64,000 nucleotides of DNA from Bin87 sp965203985 (lineage in GTDB: Bacteria; Chloroflexota; Dehalococcoidia; Lucifugimonadales; UBA3495). Made by a program: the position numbers and the translations under genes. This document shows, piece after piece, positions 17,126 through 25,021 of the stretch. Within the stretch, counting starts at the first letter, position 1. Each line of letters opens with the position of its first letter. The stretch lies in NCBI GenBank assembly GCA_965203985.1, contig CBDBDS010000007.1:1-64000 (forward strand), in the 5' to 3' direction. The notes under the pieces are model-generated. The model was given only the letters and a program-made list of their open reading frames with translations, was not told where the DNA came from and made no database searches.

Positions 17126-18358
17126 CTAGACGACACCTTCGGCGGCCAGGGACTGGAGGTCGTTTTCCGACAACCCCAGCCACTCGCTGTAAACTCCGGA
17201 GTTGTGCTCGCCCACGGTCGGCCCCATGTGGCGCAGTTCTCCGGGTGTTTCGCTGAACTTCGGTACCAGCCCCAGCATCCGGGTTTGGCCCAACTCAGGA
17301 TCATCAATTTCCACGATATCTTCCCGTTCGCGGTAGTGGGCGTCAGCGACGATGTCGGCGCTGTTGTACACCGGACCGACCACGCCGCCGGCCGGGATCA
17401 GCTCGTCCATTATGGCGTCGACGCTACGCGAAGCGAGCCACTCCTGCAGCACATCGTTCAACGCGTCTTTGGATTCGAGGCGCGCGGCGTTGTTGGCGAA
17501 GCGCGGGTCTGACAGCAATTCGTCCAACCCCATGGCGCGGGCCAATCCCTCCCACGTGTTCTGGGAGGTTGCTGACAGGCCGAGCCAGCGGTCGTCGCCG
17601 GTCCGATAGAGGCTGCGGGGCGCCGCATCAGGGAAGTCGTTGCCCACGCGCTCGCGTATTTCGCCGAGACGGTCGTAAATGGTGAGATGGGGGATACAGA
17701 GCCGGAACAGCGGCTCGAACAGGCTCAGGTCGACCACCTGGCCGGCAGCGGGACGGCCATCACGAACATCAGCCTCGCGGCGGTAGATCGCCATCATCCC
17801 GGCCATGGCGCCGAAAACCCCGGCTATCTCGTCAGCCAGGGGGATGGGAGGGAGGTTGGGAGGCGTGTCAGGGAATCCGGTCATGCCGATGTAGCCGCTC
17901 ATGCACTCGGCGATGGTGCCGAAGCCGGGCCGATCCTTGTAGGGACCGGTCTGGCCGAAGCCCGAGAAGCGCAGAATAACCAGTCCCGGGTTCACGTCGG
18001 CAGAGTGCAGGTCCGACGGGCCGAGGTTCCAACGCTCGAGCGTACCGGGTCGGAAGCCCTCGATCAGGACGTCAGCCTGCGCGGCGAGTTGCTTCAACAT
18101 GGTCTGGCCGCGCGGGTCGGCCATGTTCAGGGTGATGGACTGCTTGTTGCGGGAGTGCACCTTCCACCACAGGGAAACGCCATTGTAGAAGGGTCCCCAA
18201 TTGCGCAAGGGGTCACCGGATCCGGGCCGCTCGACCTTGATGACCTCGGCGCCAAAATCGGCCATGAGCGACGATGCCGTACCGCCAGCCACGATAATCG
18301 AGAGGTCCAGGACTCGGAGACCGGCCAGCGGGCCGGCGTTTGGATTTGAGGAGGTCAA
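17126..18358 (-). CDS. CaiB/BaiF family CoA-transferase
   Basis: A 410-residue class III CoA-transferase. It opens GPLAGLRVLDLSIIVAGGTASSLMADFGAEVIKVERPGSG and continues with DVLIEGFRPGTLERW and VILRFSGFGQTGPYKDRPGFGTIAECMSGYIGMTG, where the Asp of the catalytic site is expected after FG-x-I. Such enzymes move CoA between carboxylic acids; the substrate is unknown. First gene of a minus-strand run with rdgB, moaA and moaC. Confidence 0.93.
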   Translation of the reverse strand: MTSSNPNAGPLAGLRVLDLSIIVAGGTASSLMADFGAEVIKVERPGSGDPLRNWGPFYNGVSLWWKVHSRNKQSITLNMADPRGQTMLKQLAAQADVLIEGFRPGTLERWNLGPSDLHSADVNPGLVILRFSGFGQTGPYKDRPGFGTIAECMSGYIGMTGFPDTPPNLPPIPLADEIAGVFGAMAGMMAIYRREADVRDGRPAAGQVVDLSLFEPLFRLCIPHLTIYDRLGEIRERVGNDFPDAAPRSLYRTGDDRWLGLSATSQNTWEGLARAMGLDELLSDPRFANNAARLESKDALNDVLQEWLASRSVDAIMDELIPAGGVVGPVYNSADIVADAHYREREDIVEIDDPELGQTRMLGLVPKFSETPGELRHMGPTVGEHNSGVYSEWLGLSENDLQSLAAEGVV

Positions 18359-18422
18359 GGAACTGATCCTGTTGGGTTGAGTATTCTACGGTGCAGCGTA
18401 TTGATGGTGACGTTCGGCAAGG

Positions 18423-19292
18423 TCATTGATCGAACCAGTGGCATGCGGCCGCGAGCACGTTGTCAGGATACTCCATGGGCAGGAAATGTGAGCCTTTGCC
18501 CATGGATTTCACGACTGATCCGGGAACCAATTGGCGGAATTGCTTGACGCCGGCGTCGCAGGGCCTTTGTGAGCCGGGGTAGTCGGCCAGCAGCAGCAGC
18601 CAGTCTCCGGCCAGCCCTCTCAGATAGTCTTGAACCGGCAGATCGTCGCGCATGCCGTAGAAGGTAGCCTCGGTCTCCGGATGGCATTTGAGCTCGGCCC
18701 GTCCGTCGGGAAGCAGCCTAGTTCCGCCCTCGATGAACTGCCGATAGGGCTCGTCCTCCCAATCCTTGAACGCCGCTCTGGTGCGGTAGGCCTCGAACAT
18801 GGCCTCGCGGGATGCCCAAACGGAGCGCTTCATCCGCGTGCGGTCGGCGCGGCGGCTGAGATCCTGGCTCGGCGCCGTTGGGACATCGTTGCTGACCCGA
18901 GTTTCCACCAGGACCACACGGCCGAACCCGCCGGGCAGGAGCGTGGAAGCGATAATCGTGGCCAGGCCTCCGGAGGAATGGCCAATTACCCGTGGGGACT
19001 CGAGGTGCATAGCCTCCACAATGGCGGCCAAGTCTTCACCGGCGTATTCGAACCTGTAACCCTTGTCCGACGGGTCGGTATCGCCGTGGCCACGCTGGTC
19101 GAAGGCCAACACGCGGTAGCGCTCGGCCAGTCCCCGGGCGATGGGTTTCCAGGGCCAGGCGCACAAGCCGGTGGCGTGCAGCATCAGCACCGGTGGGGCG
19201 GACGGGTTTCCCCATTCAAGGTAGTGATGGCGAATGCCGTTGGCGAAAACGAAGTGGCTGGTCCAGTCATCGGTGCGTGCAATGTTGGGCAT
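18423..19292 (-). CDS. Alpha/beta hydrolase
   Basis: A 289-residue alpha/beta hydrolase. HYLEWGNPSAPPVLMLHATG is the oxyanion region, RVLAFDQRGHGDTD the strand 4 turn, and RVIGHSSGGLATIIA the nucleophile elbow with Ser in G-H-S-S-G. The acid and His are expected near the C-terminus (MGKGSHFLPMEYP). Substrate unknown. ATG 19292 is the likely start; ATG 19328 is possible. It is divergent from the nuo operon, whose promoter overlaps its 5' region. Confidence 0.85.
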   Translation of the reverse strand: MPNIARTDDWTSHFVFANGIRHHYLEWGNPSAPPVLMLHATGLCAWPWKPIARGLAERYRVLAFDQRGHGDTDPSDKGYRFEYAGEDLAAIVEAMHLESPRVIGHSSGGLATIIASTLLPGGFGRVVLVETRVSNDVPTAPSQDLSRRADRTRMKRSVWASREAMFEAYRTRAAFKDWEDEPYRQFIEGGTRLLPDGRAELKCHPETEATFYGMRDDLPVQDYLRGLAGDWLLLLADYPGSQRPCDAGVKQFRQLVPGSVVKSMGKGSHFLPMEYPDNVLAAACHWFDQ

Positions 19293-19330
19293 CGGGCGGC
19301 CTTTGGATTGGTTTCGCGGGGTGGTCATTA

Positions 19331-19339
19331 TGCTATAAT
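19331..19339 (+). promoter_or_regulatory. Extended -10 promoter of the nuo operon
   Basis: TGCTATAAT is a perfect extended -10 (TGn + TATAAT at 19334-19339). It lies 55 bases before the nuoA start. Like the tRNA-Pro promoter it is preceded by 'TA', giving the shared string TATGCTAYAAT. No convincing -35 box. Confidence 0.6.
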
Positions 19340-19393
19340 GCCGCCGCCCAATTATCCAGACCATCCAGTCTGCCGATCTGAGAAGCCGCTCTT

Positions 19394-19780
19394 ATGCTCG
19401 ATGACTACTTTCGCCAGTATGGTCTGATCGCCATCTTCCTGGTCATCTCCATCGTGGTGCCGTGCAGCATGTTGCTGGCCTCCCACGGGCTTTCCCGATT
19501 CGGCATCCGGCCGGCGCGACCCAACGCCGTCAAGCACGACACCTACGAGTGCGGCGTGCAGACCATCGGCGGTACGTGGAACCGGTTCCAATTCCGTTAC
19601 TACATGTTCGCCATCCTGTTCGTAATTTTCGACGTTGAGGTCGTTTTCCTCTATCCGTGGGCGACCAAATTCCTGACCCTGGAATTGTTCGCCCTGATCG
19701 AGATGGCGGTATTCGTGGGAATCCTGTTGCTGGCGTGGGCATACGCCTGGCGCAAGCGTGACCTGGAGTGGCAGGGGTAG
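19394..19780 (+). CDS. nuoA: NADH-quinone oxidoreductase subunit A
   Basis: A 128-residue membrane subunit of complex I with three transmembrane helices. Family hallmarks: TYECGVQTIGGTWNRFQFRYYMFAILFVIFDVEVVFLYPWA, where the ECG and FDVE segments line the quinone-site loop and membrane channel. First gene of an 11-gene nuo operon; nuoB follows after five bases. Confidence 0.96.
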   Translation: MLDDYFRQYGLIAIFLVISIVVPCSMLLASHGLSRFGIRPARPNAVKHDTYECGVQTIGGTWNRFQFRYYMFAILFVIFDVEVVFLYPWATKFLTLELFALIEMAVFVGILLLAWAYAWRKRDLEWQG

Positions 19781-19785
19781 ACGGC

Positions 19786-20418
19786 ATGGCCGAGCAGACC
19801 AACTTCACGCTGCCATCGTCGGGCGGACCGCTGCACAGCCGGACCTGGGACATTGACCGGTCGGAAGGGCAGTTGGTCAACGAGATAATTGCCGCTTCCC
19901 AATCGCCGATTGAAGTCCCCGCCATCGAGGTCCCGGACGATCTCCAGCGCAACCTGATGGTGACGTCCGTGGACGCGCTGGTGAACTGGAGCCGAAAGTC
20001 GGCGCTGTGGCCGGTGTCCTTCGGGCTGGCATGCTGCGCCTTCGAGATGATGGCGACCGCTATGGGCCGGTTCGACATCTCGCGGTTCGGCATGGAAGTC
20101 TTCCGGGCCTCGCCGCGCCAGGCCGACCTGATGATCGTGGCGGGCACGGTGACTTGGAAGATGGCGCCGCCCATCCAGCGGATCTACGAGCAGATGGCGG
20201 AGCCGCGCTGGGTCATTTCCATGGGAGTCTGCGCCACCAGCGGCGGGCCGTACTTCGGGTCGTACAGCGTGGTGCCCGGCGTGGACCACATCATCCCCGT
20301 TGACGTCTATGTGCCGGGCTGCCCGCCGCGGCCGGACGCGTTGCTGTACGGCATCATGGAGTTGCACGAGAAGATCAAGAAGTACCGCAACCTGGGCGAC
20401 GGGAGATTCAAGCCGTGA
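19786..20418 (+). CDS. nuoB: NADH-quinone oxidoreductase subunit B
   Basis: A 210-residue peripheral subunit holding the terminal cluster N2. The ligand cysteines are visible in SFGLACCAFEMMA (Cys-Cys), MGVCATSGGPYF and VPGCPPRPDALLYG. The N-terminal 60 residues are a longer than usual leader (FTLPSSGGPLHSRTWDIDRS). ATG 19786 chosen. The stop overlaps the nuoC GTG start. Confidence 0.96.
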   Translation: MAEQTNFTLPSSGGPLHSRTWDIDRSEGQLVNEIIAASQSPIEVPAIEVPDDLQRNLMVTSVDALVNWSRKSALWPVSFGLACCAFEMMATAMGRFDISRFGMEVFRASPRQADLMIVAGTVTWKMAPPIQRIYEQMAEPRWVISMGVCATSGGPYFGSYSVVPGVDHIIPVDVYVPGCPPRPDALLYGIMELHEKIKKYRNLGDGRFKP

Positions 20419-20858
20419 CGTTGAGCGTCGTATCCGGCGAGACCCTGGCGCAACGCCTGCGTGAGGCGGCGCCAAACTCCGTGGTTGATTGGGACGAAAC
20501 GGCGGTCTGGGTGGAACCGAGTTCGCTGGGGTCGGTTGCCACCGCCCTGCATGACGACGCAGAGTTCGATTTCAAATTCCTGAACGCCATCAGCGCCATC
20601 GATTTCGTTGAGCACTTCGAGCTGGTCTACCACCTGACCTCAATCTCCCGGCAGCAAACCGGCGTGGTGCGCAGCCGGGTGTACGGCCGCGAGGAGCCGA
20701 CGGCCGCATCGGTGGTCGGCGTATGGAAAGGCGCAGATTTCCAGGAACGGGAAATCTGGGATCTGATGGGCGTGCGCTTCACGGGCCATCCCAACATGAA
20801 ACGGATCATGCTCTGGGAGGGCTTCGACGGCCACCCGCTGCGCAAGGACTTCCTGTAG
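20415..20858 (+). CDS. nuoC: NADH-quinone oxidoreductase subunit C
   Basis: A 147-residue peripheral subunit of the complex I connecting module. Characteristic segments are FLNAISAIDFVEHFELVYHL, SVVGVWKGADFQEREIWDLMGVRFTGHPNMKRIMLWEGF and GHPLRKDFL at the C-terminus. The start codon is GTG at 20415, overlapping the nuoB stop by four bases (GTGA), which indicates translational coupling. Confidence 0.95.
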   Translation: MTLSVVSGETLAQRLREAAPNSVVDWDETAVWVEPSSLGSVATALHDDAEFDFKFLNAISAIDFVEHFELVYHLTSISRQQTGVVRSRVYGREEPTAASVVGVWKGADFQEREIWDLMGVRFTGHPNMKRIMLWEGFDGHPLRKDFL

Positions 20859-20890
20859 GAACCGGCTACCGGTTTCTCGAACCATCTGCC

Positions 20891-21997
20891 ATGACCATCC
20901 GCACCGAGCCAATGACGGTCAACGTGGGGCCGCAGCATCCCAGCACGCACGGCGTTTTCCGGGTGCGCATCACGTTCGATGGCGAGGATATCGTCGAGGT
21001 CGAGCCGGTGCTGGGATATCTGCACCGGGGCACCGAGAAGCTGGCCGAAGAGCGGAATTACGTGCAGGTGGTGACCCTTACGGACCGCCTGGATTACACC
21101 TCCTCCATGATCAACAATCAGGCCTACTGCCTTGCGGTGGAGCAACTATTGGGGATCGAACCACCGCTTCGGGGGAAGTACCTGCGTACCCTCGCCGCCG
21201 AATTGCAGCGCATCGCCAGCCACCTGATCGCCGTGGGGTTCTTCGTCCAGGAATTGGGGGCGTTCGGCACGCCGCTGATGTACACGTTTCGGAGCCGCGA
21301 ACGGATCCTGGACCTGTTCGAGATGCTGTGCGGAGCGCGGATCACGGTGAGCTACATGCGTCCGGGCGGCGTTTTCGCGGACGCCCCGCCCGATTTCTGG
21401 CCGGCCCTGGACCAATTCCTCAACGAGTTCGAGGGAGAACTGGAGGAAATCGAAAACCTGCTGCTCAGCAACGAGATTTTGATGGTCCGCACGCGGGGGG
21501 TCAGCCCACTGCCGGCGGACGTGGCGATCAACTGCTCGGTGAGCGGGCCGGTCCTGCGGGCCAGCGGCGTCAACTGGGATTGGCGCAAGATCGCCCCGTA
21601 CGATGCCTACGACCAGGTCGAATTCGACATCCCGGTGGGCGAAAACGGCGACAACTACGACCGCTTTTGGGTGCGAATGCAGGAAGTGCGTCAGAGCCTC
21701 CGCATCGTGCGCCAATGCGTGGCGCAGATTGAGCCCGGCCCGGTGCGCCAGGAATTGCCGATGGTTCTGAGGGCAGCGCCGGGCGCCGAAGCCTATGGCC
21801 GCGTCGAGGCATCCAAGGGCGAACTAGGCTTCTTCCTGGTCAGCGACGGCGGCGTATCGCCCTACCGCTGCAAGATAAGGTCGCCTTCCCTGATCAACCT
21901 GACGATCACTGAACACCTGCTTCTAGGCTGGAAATTGGCCGACATGATCGTGTCCCTGGGCAGCGTTGACATAAACATGGGCGAGGTCGACCGCTGA
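20891..21997 (+). CDS. nuoD: NADH-quinone oxidoreductase subunit D
   Basis: A 368-residue quinone-site subunit, homologous to hydrogenase large subunits. Typical parts: VNVGPQHPSTHGVFRVRITFDGE, PVLGYLHRGTEKLAEERNYVQV, MRPGGVFADAP, and KGELGFFLVSDGG with SINL-like 'RSPSLINL'. The C-terminus SLGSVDINMGEVDR is the conserved end with the Asp-Arg terminus. ATG 20891 is preferred to the 56-residue longer frame that overlaps nuoC. Overlaps nuoH by one base. Confidence 0.97.
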   Translation: MTIRTEPMTVNVGPQHPSTHGVFRVRITFDGEDIVEVEPVLGYLHRGTEKLAEERNYVQVVTLTDRLDYTSSMINNQAYCLAVEQLLGIEPPLRGKYLRTLAAELQRIASHLIAVGFFVQELGAFGTPLMYTFRSRERILDLFEMLCGARITVSYMRPGGVFADAPPDFWPALDQFLNEFEGELEEIENLLLSNEILMVRTRGVSPLPADVAINCSVSGPVLRASGVNWDWRKIAPYDAYDQVEFDIPVGENGDNYDRFWVRMQEVRQSLRIVRQCVAQIEPGPVRQELPMVLRAAPGAEAYGRVEASKGELGFFLVSDGGVSPYRCKIRSPSLINLTITEHLLLGWKLADMIVSLGSVDINMGEVDR

Positions 21998-23244
21998 TGC
22001 GGTGCGTGACCAACGCCGAGAGGATGCTCAGCGCCGACGGGGTGCTGGGCGGCAACCCGCTGTTTTACTTCATCTACAGCGCGGTGGGACACGTTGCGCC
22101 CTGCTGGCTGAGCTACCTGATCGCCGGCCTTGTCATCATGCTGATCCTGATCAACGCGGTGTTGCTGGGAGCGGCCATAGTCAGCTGGGGAGAACGCCGG
22201 CTACTGGGACGGTTCCAGAACCGGGTCGGCCCCAACCGGTGGGGTCCTTTCGGCGCGTTCCAACCGATTGCGGACCTGGCCAAGCTGATCACCAAGGAAG
22301 ACATCATCCCCTACGGGGCGGATAAGTTGGCGTTCACCGCCGTCCCGGTCATCATGGTGGCCGCCGTGCTGCTGGGCACCGCCGTGCTGCCGTTCGCGAA
22401 AGACGTAGCGCTGGTCGACCTGAACGTCGGTGTCCTTTTCGTGTTGGCCGTCAGCTCACTGACTTCCATAGCGATATTCACTGCCGGGTGGGCATCCAAC
22501 AACCGGTACGCGCTTTTCGGGGCGGGACGGGCGGTTGCCGTGCTGCTGAGTTACGAAGTGCCCGTGGTGCTGTCGCTGCTGGGCGTGGTACTCGTTGCGG
22601 GCTCCATGTCGTTGGGCGATATCGTGCATGCCCAGACGGTGCCGTTCTTCCTGGTGCAGCCGCTGGCTTTCTTCGTGTTCGTCGCCGGAATGTCCGCCGA
22701 ATTGAACCGAACCCCCTTCGACGTCGCGGAAGCGGAGTCAGAGATCATCGCCGGTTATCACACGGAATACAGCGGCATCAAGTTCGCGCTGATCCAGGCC
22801 GCTGAGTTCGGTGGCGTGCTGGTGGTGTCGGGGCTGATCGCCACGCTGTTCCTGGCCGGCTGGGCCGGCCCGGTGGCTGACTGGCTGGGGTGGTTGTGGT
22901 TCCTGATCAAGGTCTTCATCGGCATCTTCCTGTTCGTTTGGATCAGGTCCACCTACCCGCGGCTGCGCCTGGACCAGATCATGGCCGTGTGCTGGAAGTT
23001 CCTCATGCCGCTGAGCATAATCAACCTGACGGCCGTGGTCCTGGAGGTGTTCTTCCTGCGCGACGCTAACGGGTCGCTGAGCACCCTGGACTTGTGGATA
23101 ATGGCGGGCATCAATATCGTCCTGGCCGGCGCATCTATCCTCTTCTTCGGGCGCTTCATTCGCCAAAAGGTCCGAACCGAGGAACCTTCGGCAAACACGG
23201 CGAGTCAGGTCGTGCCCGGCGTTCCGACAATTGGTATGCGCTAA
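21997..23244 (+). CDS. nuoH: NADH-quinone oxidoreductase subunit H
   Basis: A 415-residue membrane subunit with eight or more transmembrane helices that forms the quinone entry chamber. Hallmarks: WGERRLLGRFQNRVGPNRWGPFGAFQPIADLAKLITKED, ELNRTPFDVAEAESEIIAGYHTEYSG and WIRSTYPRLRLDQIM. About 15 extra residues at the N-terminus and 25 at the C-terminus are not family core. TGATG overlap with nuoD. Confidence 0.97.
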   Translation: MRCVTNAERMLSADGVLGGNPLFYFIYSAVGHVAPCWLSYLIAGLVIMLILINAVLLGAAIVSWGERRLLGRFQNRVGPNRWGPFGAFQPIADLAKLITKEDIIPYGADKLAFTAVPVIMVAAVLLGTAVLPFAKDVALVDLNVGVLFVLAVSSLTSIAIFTAGWASNNRYALFGAGRAVAVLLSYEVPVVLSLLGVVLVAGSMSLGDIVHAQTVPFFLVQPLAFFVFVAGMSAELNRTPFDVAEAESEIIAGYHTEYSGIKFALIQAAEFGGVLVVSGLIATLFLAGWAGPVADWLGWLWFLIKVFIGIFLFVWIRSTYPRLRLDQIMAVCWKFLMPLSIINLTAVVLEVFFLRDANGSLSTLDLWIMAGINIVLAGASILFFGRFIRQKVRTEEPSANTASQVVPGVPTIGMR

Positions 23245-23262
23245 ACAGGCGGGGGTGACGCA

Positions 23263-23841
23263 GTGTACGGACTGGAAATGGTCAAGGGGCTGGCGGTAAC
23301 GCTCTCTAACCTGGTGCGCAAGCCATTCACGACCTCGTATCCGGAGCAGCGTATCCGGCAGCACCCGCGCTTTCGCGGCGAGGAGTTCACCTGGTACGAG
23401 GAGCGATGCACCGGTTGCGCGTCGTGCGCCAAGTACTGCCCGCTGGGAATCATCAAGATCGTGACCTCACCCAGTGAGACCGCTCCGCTGCAAGGCGACA
23501 AATACCGCCTGGAGACTTTCGACATTGAGTTGCAGCGGTGCATGTTCTGCGGCCTGTGCGTCGAGGCCTGCCCCTACGACGCGCTGTTCATGGGCAGCGG
23601 ATTTGAAGAAGGCCAGTATCGCCGCACGGATCTGGTGATCACCATTGACCGGCTGCGCCAAGCTGAAAAGAACCCGAGCACCTGGTTCCGGCCGCAACTG
23701 GAGGGGATGGAGTACCGTCCGGGCGCCGGACGTCCGCTGGGTTGGCGCGAGGTCGGCCGTGAGAACTGGCGGTGGCATCAGCACGAAAAGGCCGGTATGC
23801 GCCTTGCCGGCGGCCGCGATGACAACGAGGGTGAAGCCTAG
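23263..23841 (+). CDS. nuoI: NADH-quinone oxidoreductase subunit I
   Basis: A 192-residue ferredoxin-type subunit with two [4Fe-4S] motifs, CTGCASCAKYCPLGI and CMFCGLCVEACPYDAL, carrying clusters N6a and N6b. The start is GTG at 23263, with GGGGGTGA upstream. The last 40 residues are a basic, Trp-containing tail longer than in E. coli. nuoJ begins immediately after its stop. Confidence 0.96.
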   Translation: MYGLEMVKGLAVTLSNLVRKPFTTSYPEQRIRQHPRFRGEEFTWYEERCTGCASCAKYCPLGIIKIVTSPSETAPLQGDKYRLETFDIELQRCMFCGLCVEACPYDALFMGSGFEEGQYRRTDLVITIDRLRQAEKNPSTWFRPQLEGMEYRPGAGRPLGWREVGRENWRWHQHEKAGMRLAGGRDDNEGEA

Positions 23842-24426
23842 ATGTGGTTTGAGCACATCGTATTCTGGGTCCTGTCGGTGGTTGCCATCGCGGGAGCCTT
23901 GGGCGTCGTCCTGGTCCGCGATCTTTTCCGCGCCGCCCTGATGTTGGCCACAGCCTTTGTGGCGGTGGGCGGCCTGTTCGTGATGATGAACGCGGAATTC
24001 CTGGCCGTGGTGCAGATACTGATCTACGTCGGGGCCATCGCCGTGCTGTTCATCTTCGCGGTTATGCTGACCCGGGACGTGCAACAGGGCAACGCGCCCA
24101 ACCGTTTGCAGATCCCCGCGGCAGTGATATCGGCTCTGGTGCTGGCCGCAATGATCGCCACGGCGGTTTCCACCGACTGGACCACCTTGGCCGGAGTTGG
24201 ACTGGAGGCCAAGGCGCAGTTGGCGCAGACCCAGGCGGTCGGCATACCCGATGCAACTGATCTGACCTCTGCCGGCCTGACCCCGGCCGAGGTGGAAAGC
24301 GTGAGCAGCGGCGGACTTGCCGACCTGCTGATCGGCAACTTTGTCCTGCCGTTCGAGGCGGTGTCGTTGTTGCTGTTGGGCGCTGCCATCGGCGGATTGG
24401 CGCTGGCGCGCGGCCGCGGGAGATAG
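23842..24426 (+). CDS. nuoJ: NADH-quinone oxidoreductase subunit J
   Basis: A 194-residue membrane subunit with five predicted helices. The AVVQILIYVGAIAVLFIFAVMLTRDV helix is the conserved pi-bulge helix of NuoJ/ND6. A soluble loop of about 35 residues (VGLEAKAQLAQTQAVGIPD) precedes the last helix. In register between nuoI and nuoK. Confidence 0.95.
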   Translation: MWFEHIVFWVLSVVAIAGALGVVLVRDLFRAALMLATAFVAVGGLFVMMNAEFLAVVQILIYVGAIAVLFIFAVMLTRDVQQGNAPNRLQIPAAVISALVLAAMIATAVSTDWTTLAGVGLEAKAQLAQTQAVGIPDATDLTSAGLTPAEVESVSSGGLADLLIGNFVLPFEAVSLLLLGAAIGGLALARGRGR

Positions 24427-24430
24427 GGCG

Positions 24431-24760
24431 TTGTCGCTGGAATCGCTACTGATCGTTGCCGCGATCATCTTCTGCATCGGCCTCTACGGAGCGCTGGCGC
24501 GGCGGAATTTCATCGCGGTGCTGATGTCCGTTGAGCTGATGTTCAACGGGGTGAACCTGACGCTGGTGGCATTGGGCCGATACGTTGCTCCATACGCGGT
24601 CCAGGAACAACTTTCCGCGGTGTTCACCGGGCAGGTGTTCGCGGTGTTTATCATTACCGTTGCCGCTGCCGAAATCGCGTTGGGCCTGGGTATCGTCTTT
24701 GCCGTATTCCGGTCTAACGAGAGTGTCGATCTGACCGATGCTGCGACGCTGCGTCACTGA
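24431..24760 (+). CDS. nuoK: NADH-quinone oxidoreductase subunit K
   Basis: A 109-residue membrane subunit with three helices. Hallmarks: FIAVLMSVELMFNGVNLTLVA with the Glu in helix 2, and VFIITVAAAEIALGLGIVFAVFR with the second conserved Glu. The TTG at 24431 is taken as start because the protein core then has the usual length; the longer ATG frame overlaps nuoJ. Confidence 0.93.
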   Translation: MSLESLLIVAAIIFCIGLYGALARRNFIAVLMSVELMFNGVNLTLVALGRYVAPYAVQEQLSAVFTGQVFAVFIITVAAAEIALGLGIVFAVFRSNESVDLTDAATLRH

Positions 24761-24813
24761 CGCTGCCGTCGAGCCAGGGTACTGACCCGAGCGAATCAGA
24801 GTATTGCCTGACC

Positions 24814-25008
24814 ATGTGGGTAGAGTTCAAACGCGCTCCCAATCTGATGGCGGCCGAAATCTGGAAGGAAGTTCTGGAGGCCGAGGGCCTGCCCAGCCGC
24901 ATCCTGCCGGACGGCGACATACTGGACTGGAGCGAGCGCGTCCCCTTCGTGATCTACGTGCCCAAGGGTCGGGAACACGTGGCGGAAGAGATCGTCAGGA
25001 AGCTGTGA
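24814..25008 (+). CDS. Small DUF2007-like protein inside the nuo operon
   Basis: A 64-residue soluble protein: MWVEFKRAPNLMAAEIWKEV, then LEAEGLPSRIL, and VPFVIYVPKGREHVAEEIVRKL. This beta-alpha-beta layout with a 'V-x-VP-x-x-x-x-x-A-x-E-I' ending resembles the putative prokaryotic signal transducing (DUF2007) family. It sits between nuoK and nuoL on the same strand. Not a known complex I subunit; it could be an accessory or regulatory protein. Codon bias supports translation. Confidence 0.75.
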   Translation: MWVEFKRAPNLMAAEIWKEVLEAEGLPSRILPDGDILDWSERVPFVIYVPKGREHVAEEIVRKL

Positions 25009-25021
25009 GGATCGCCAGACC

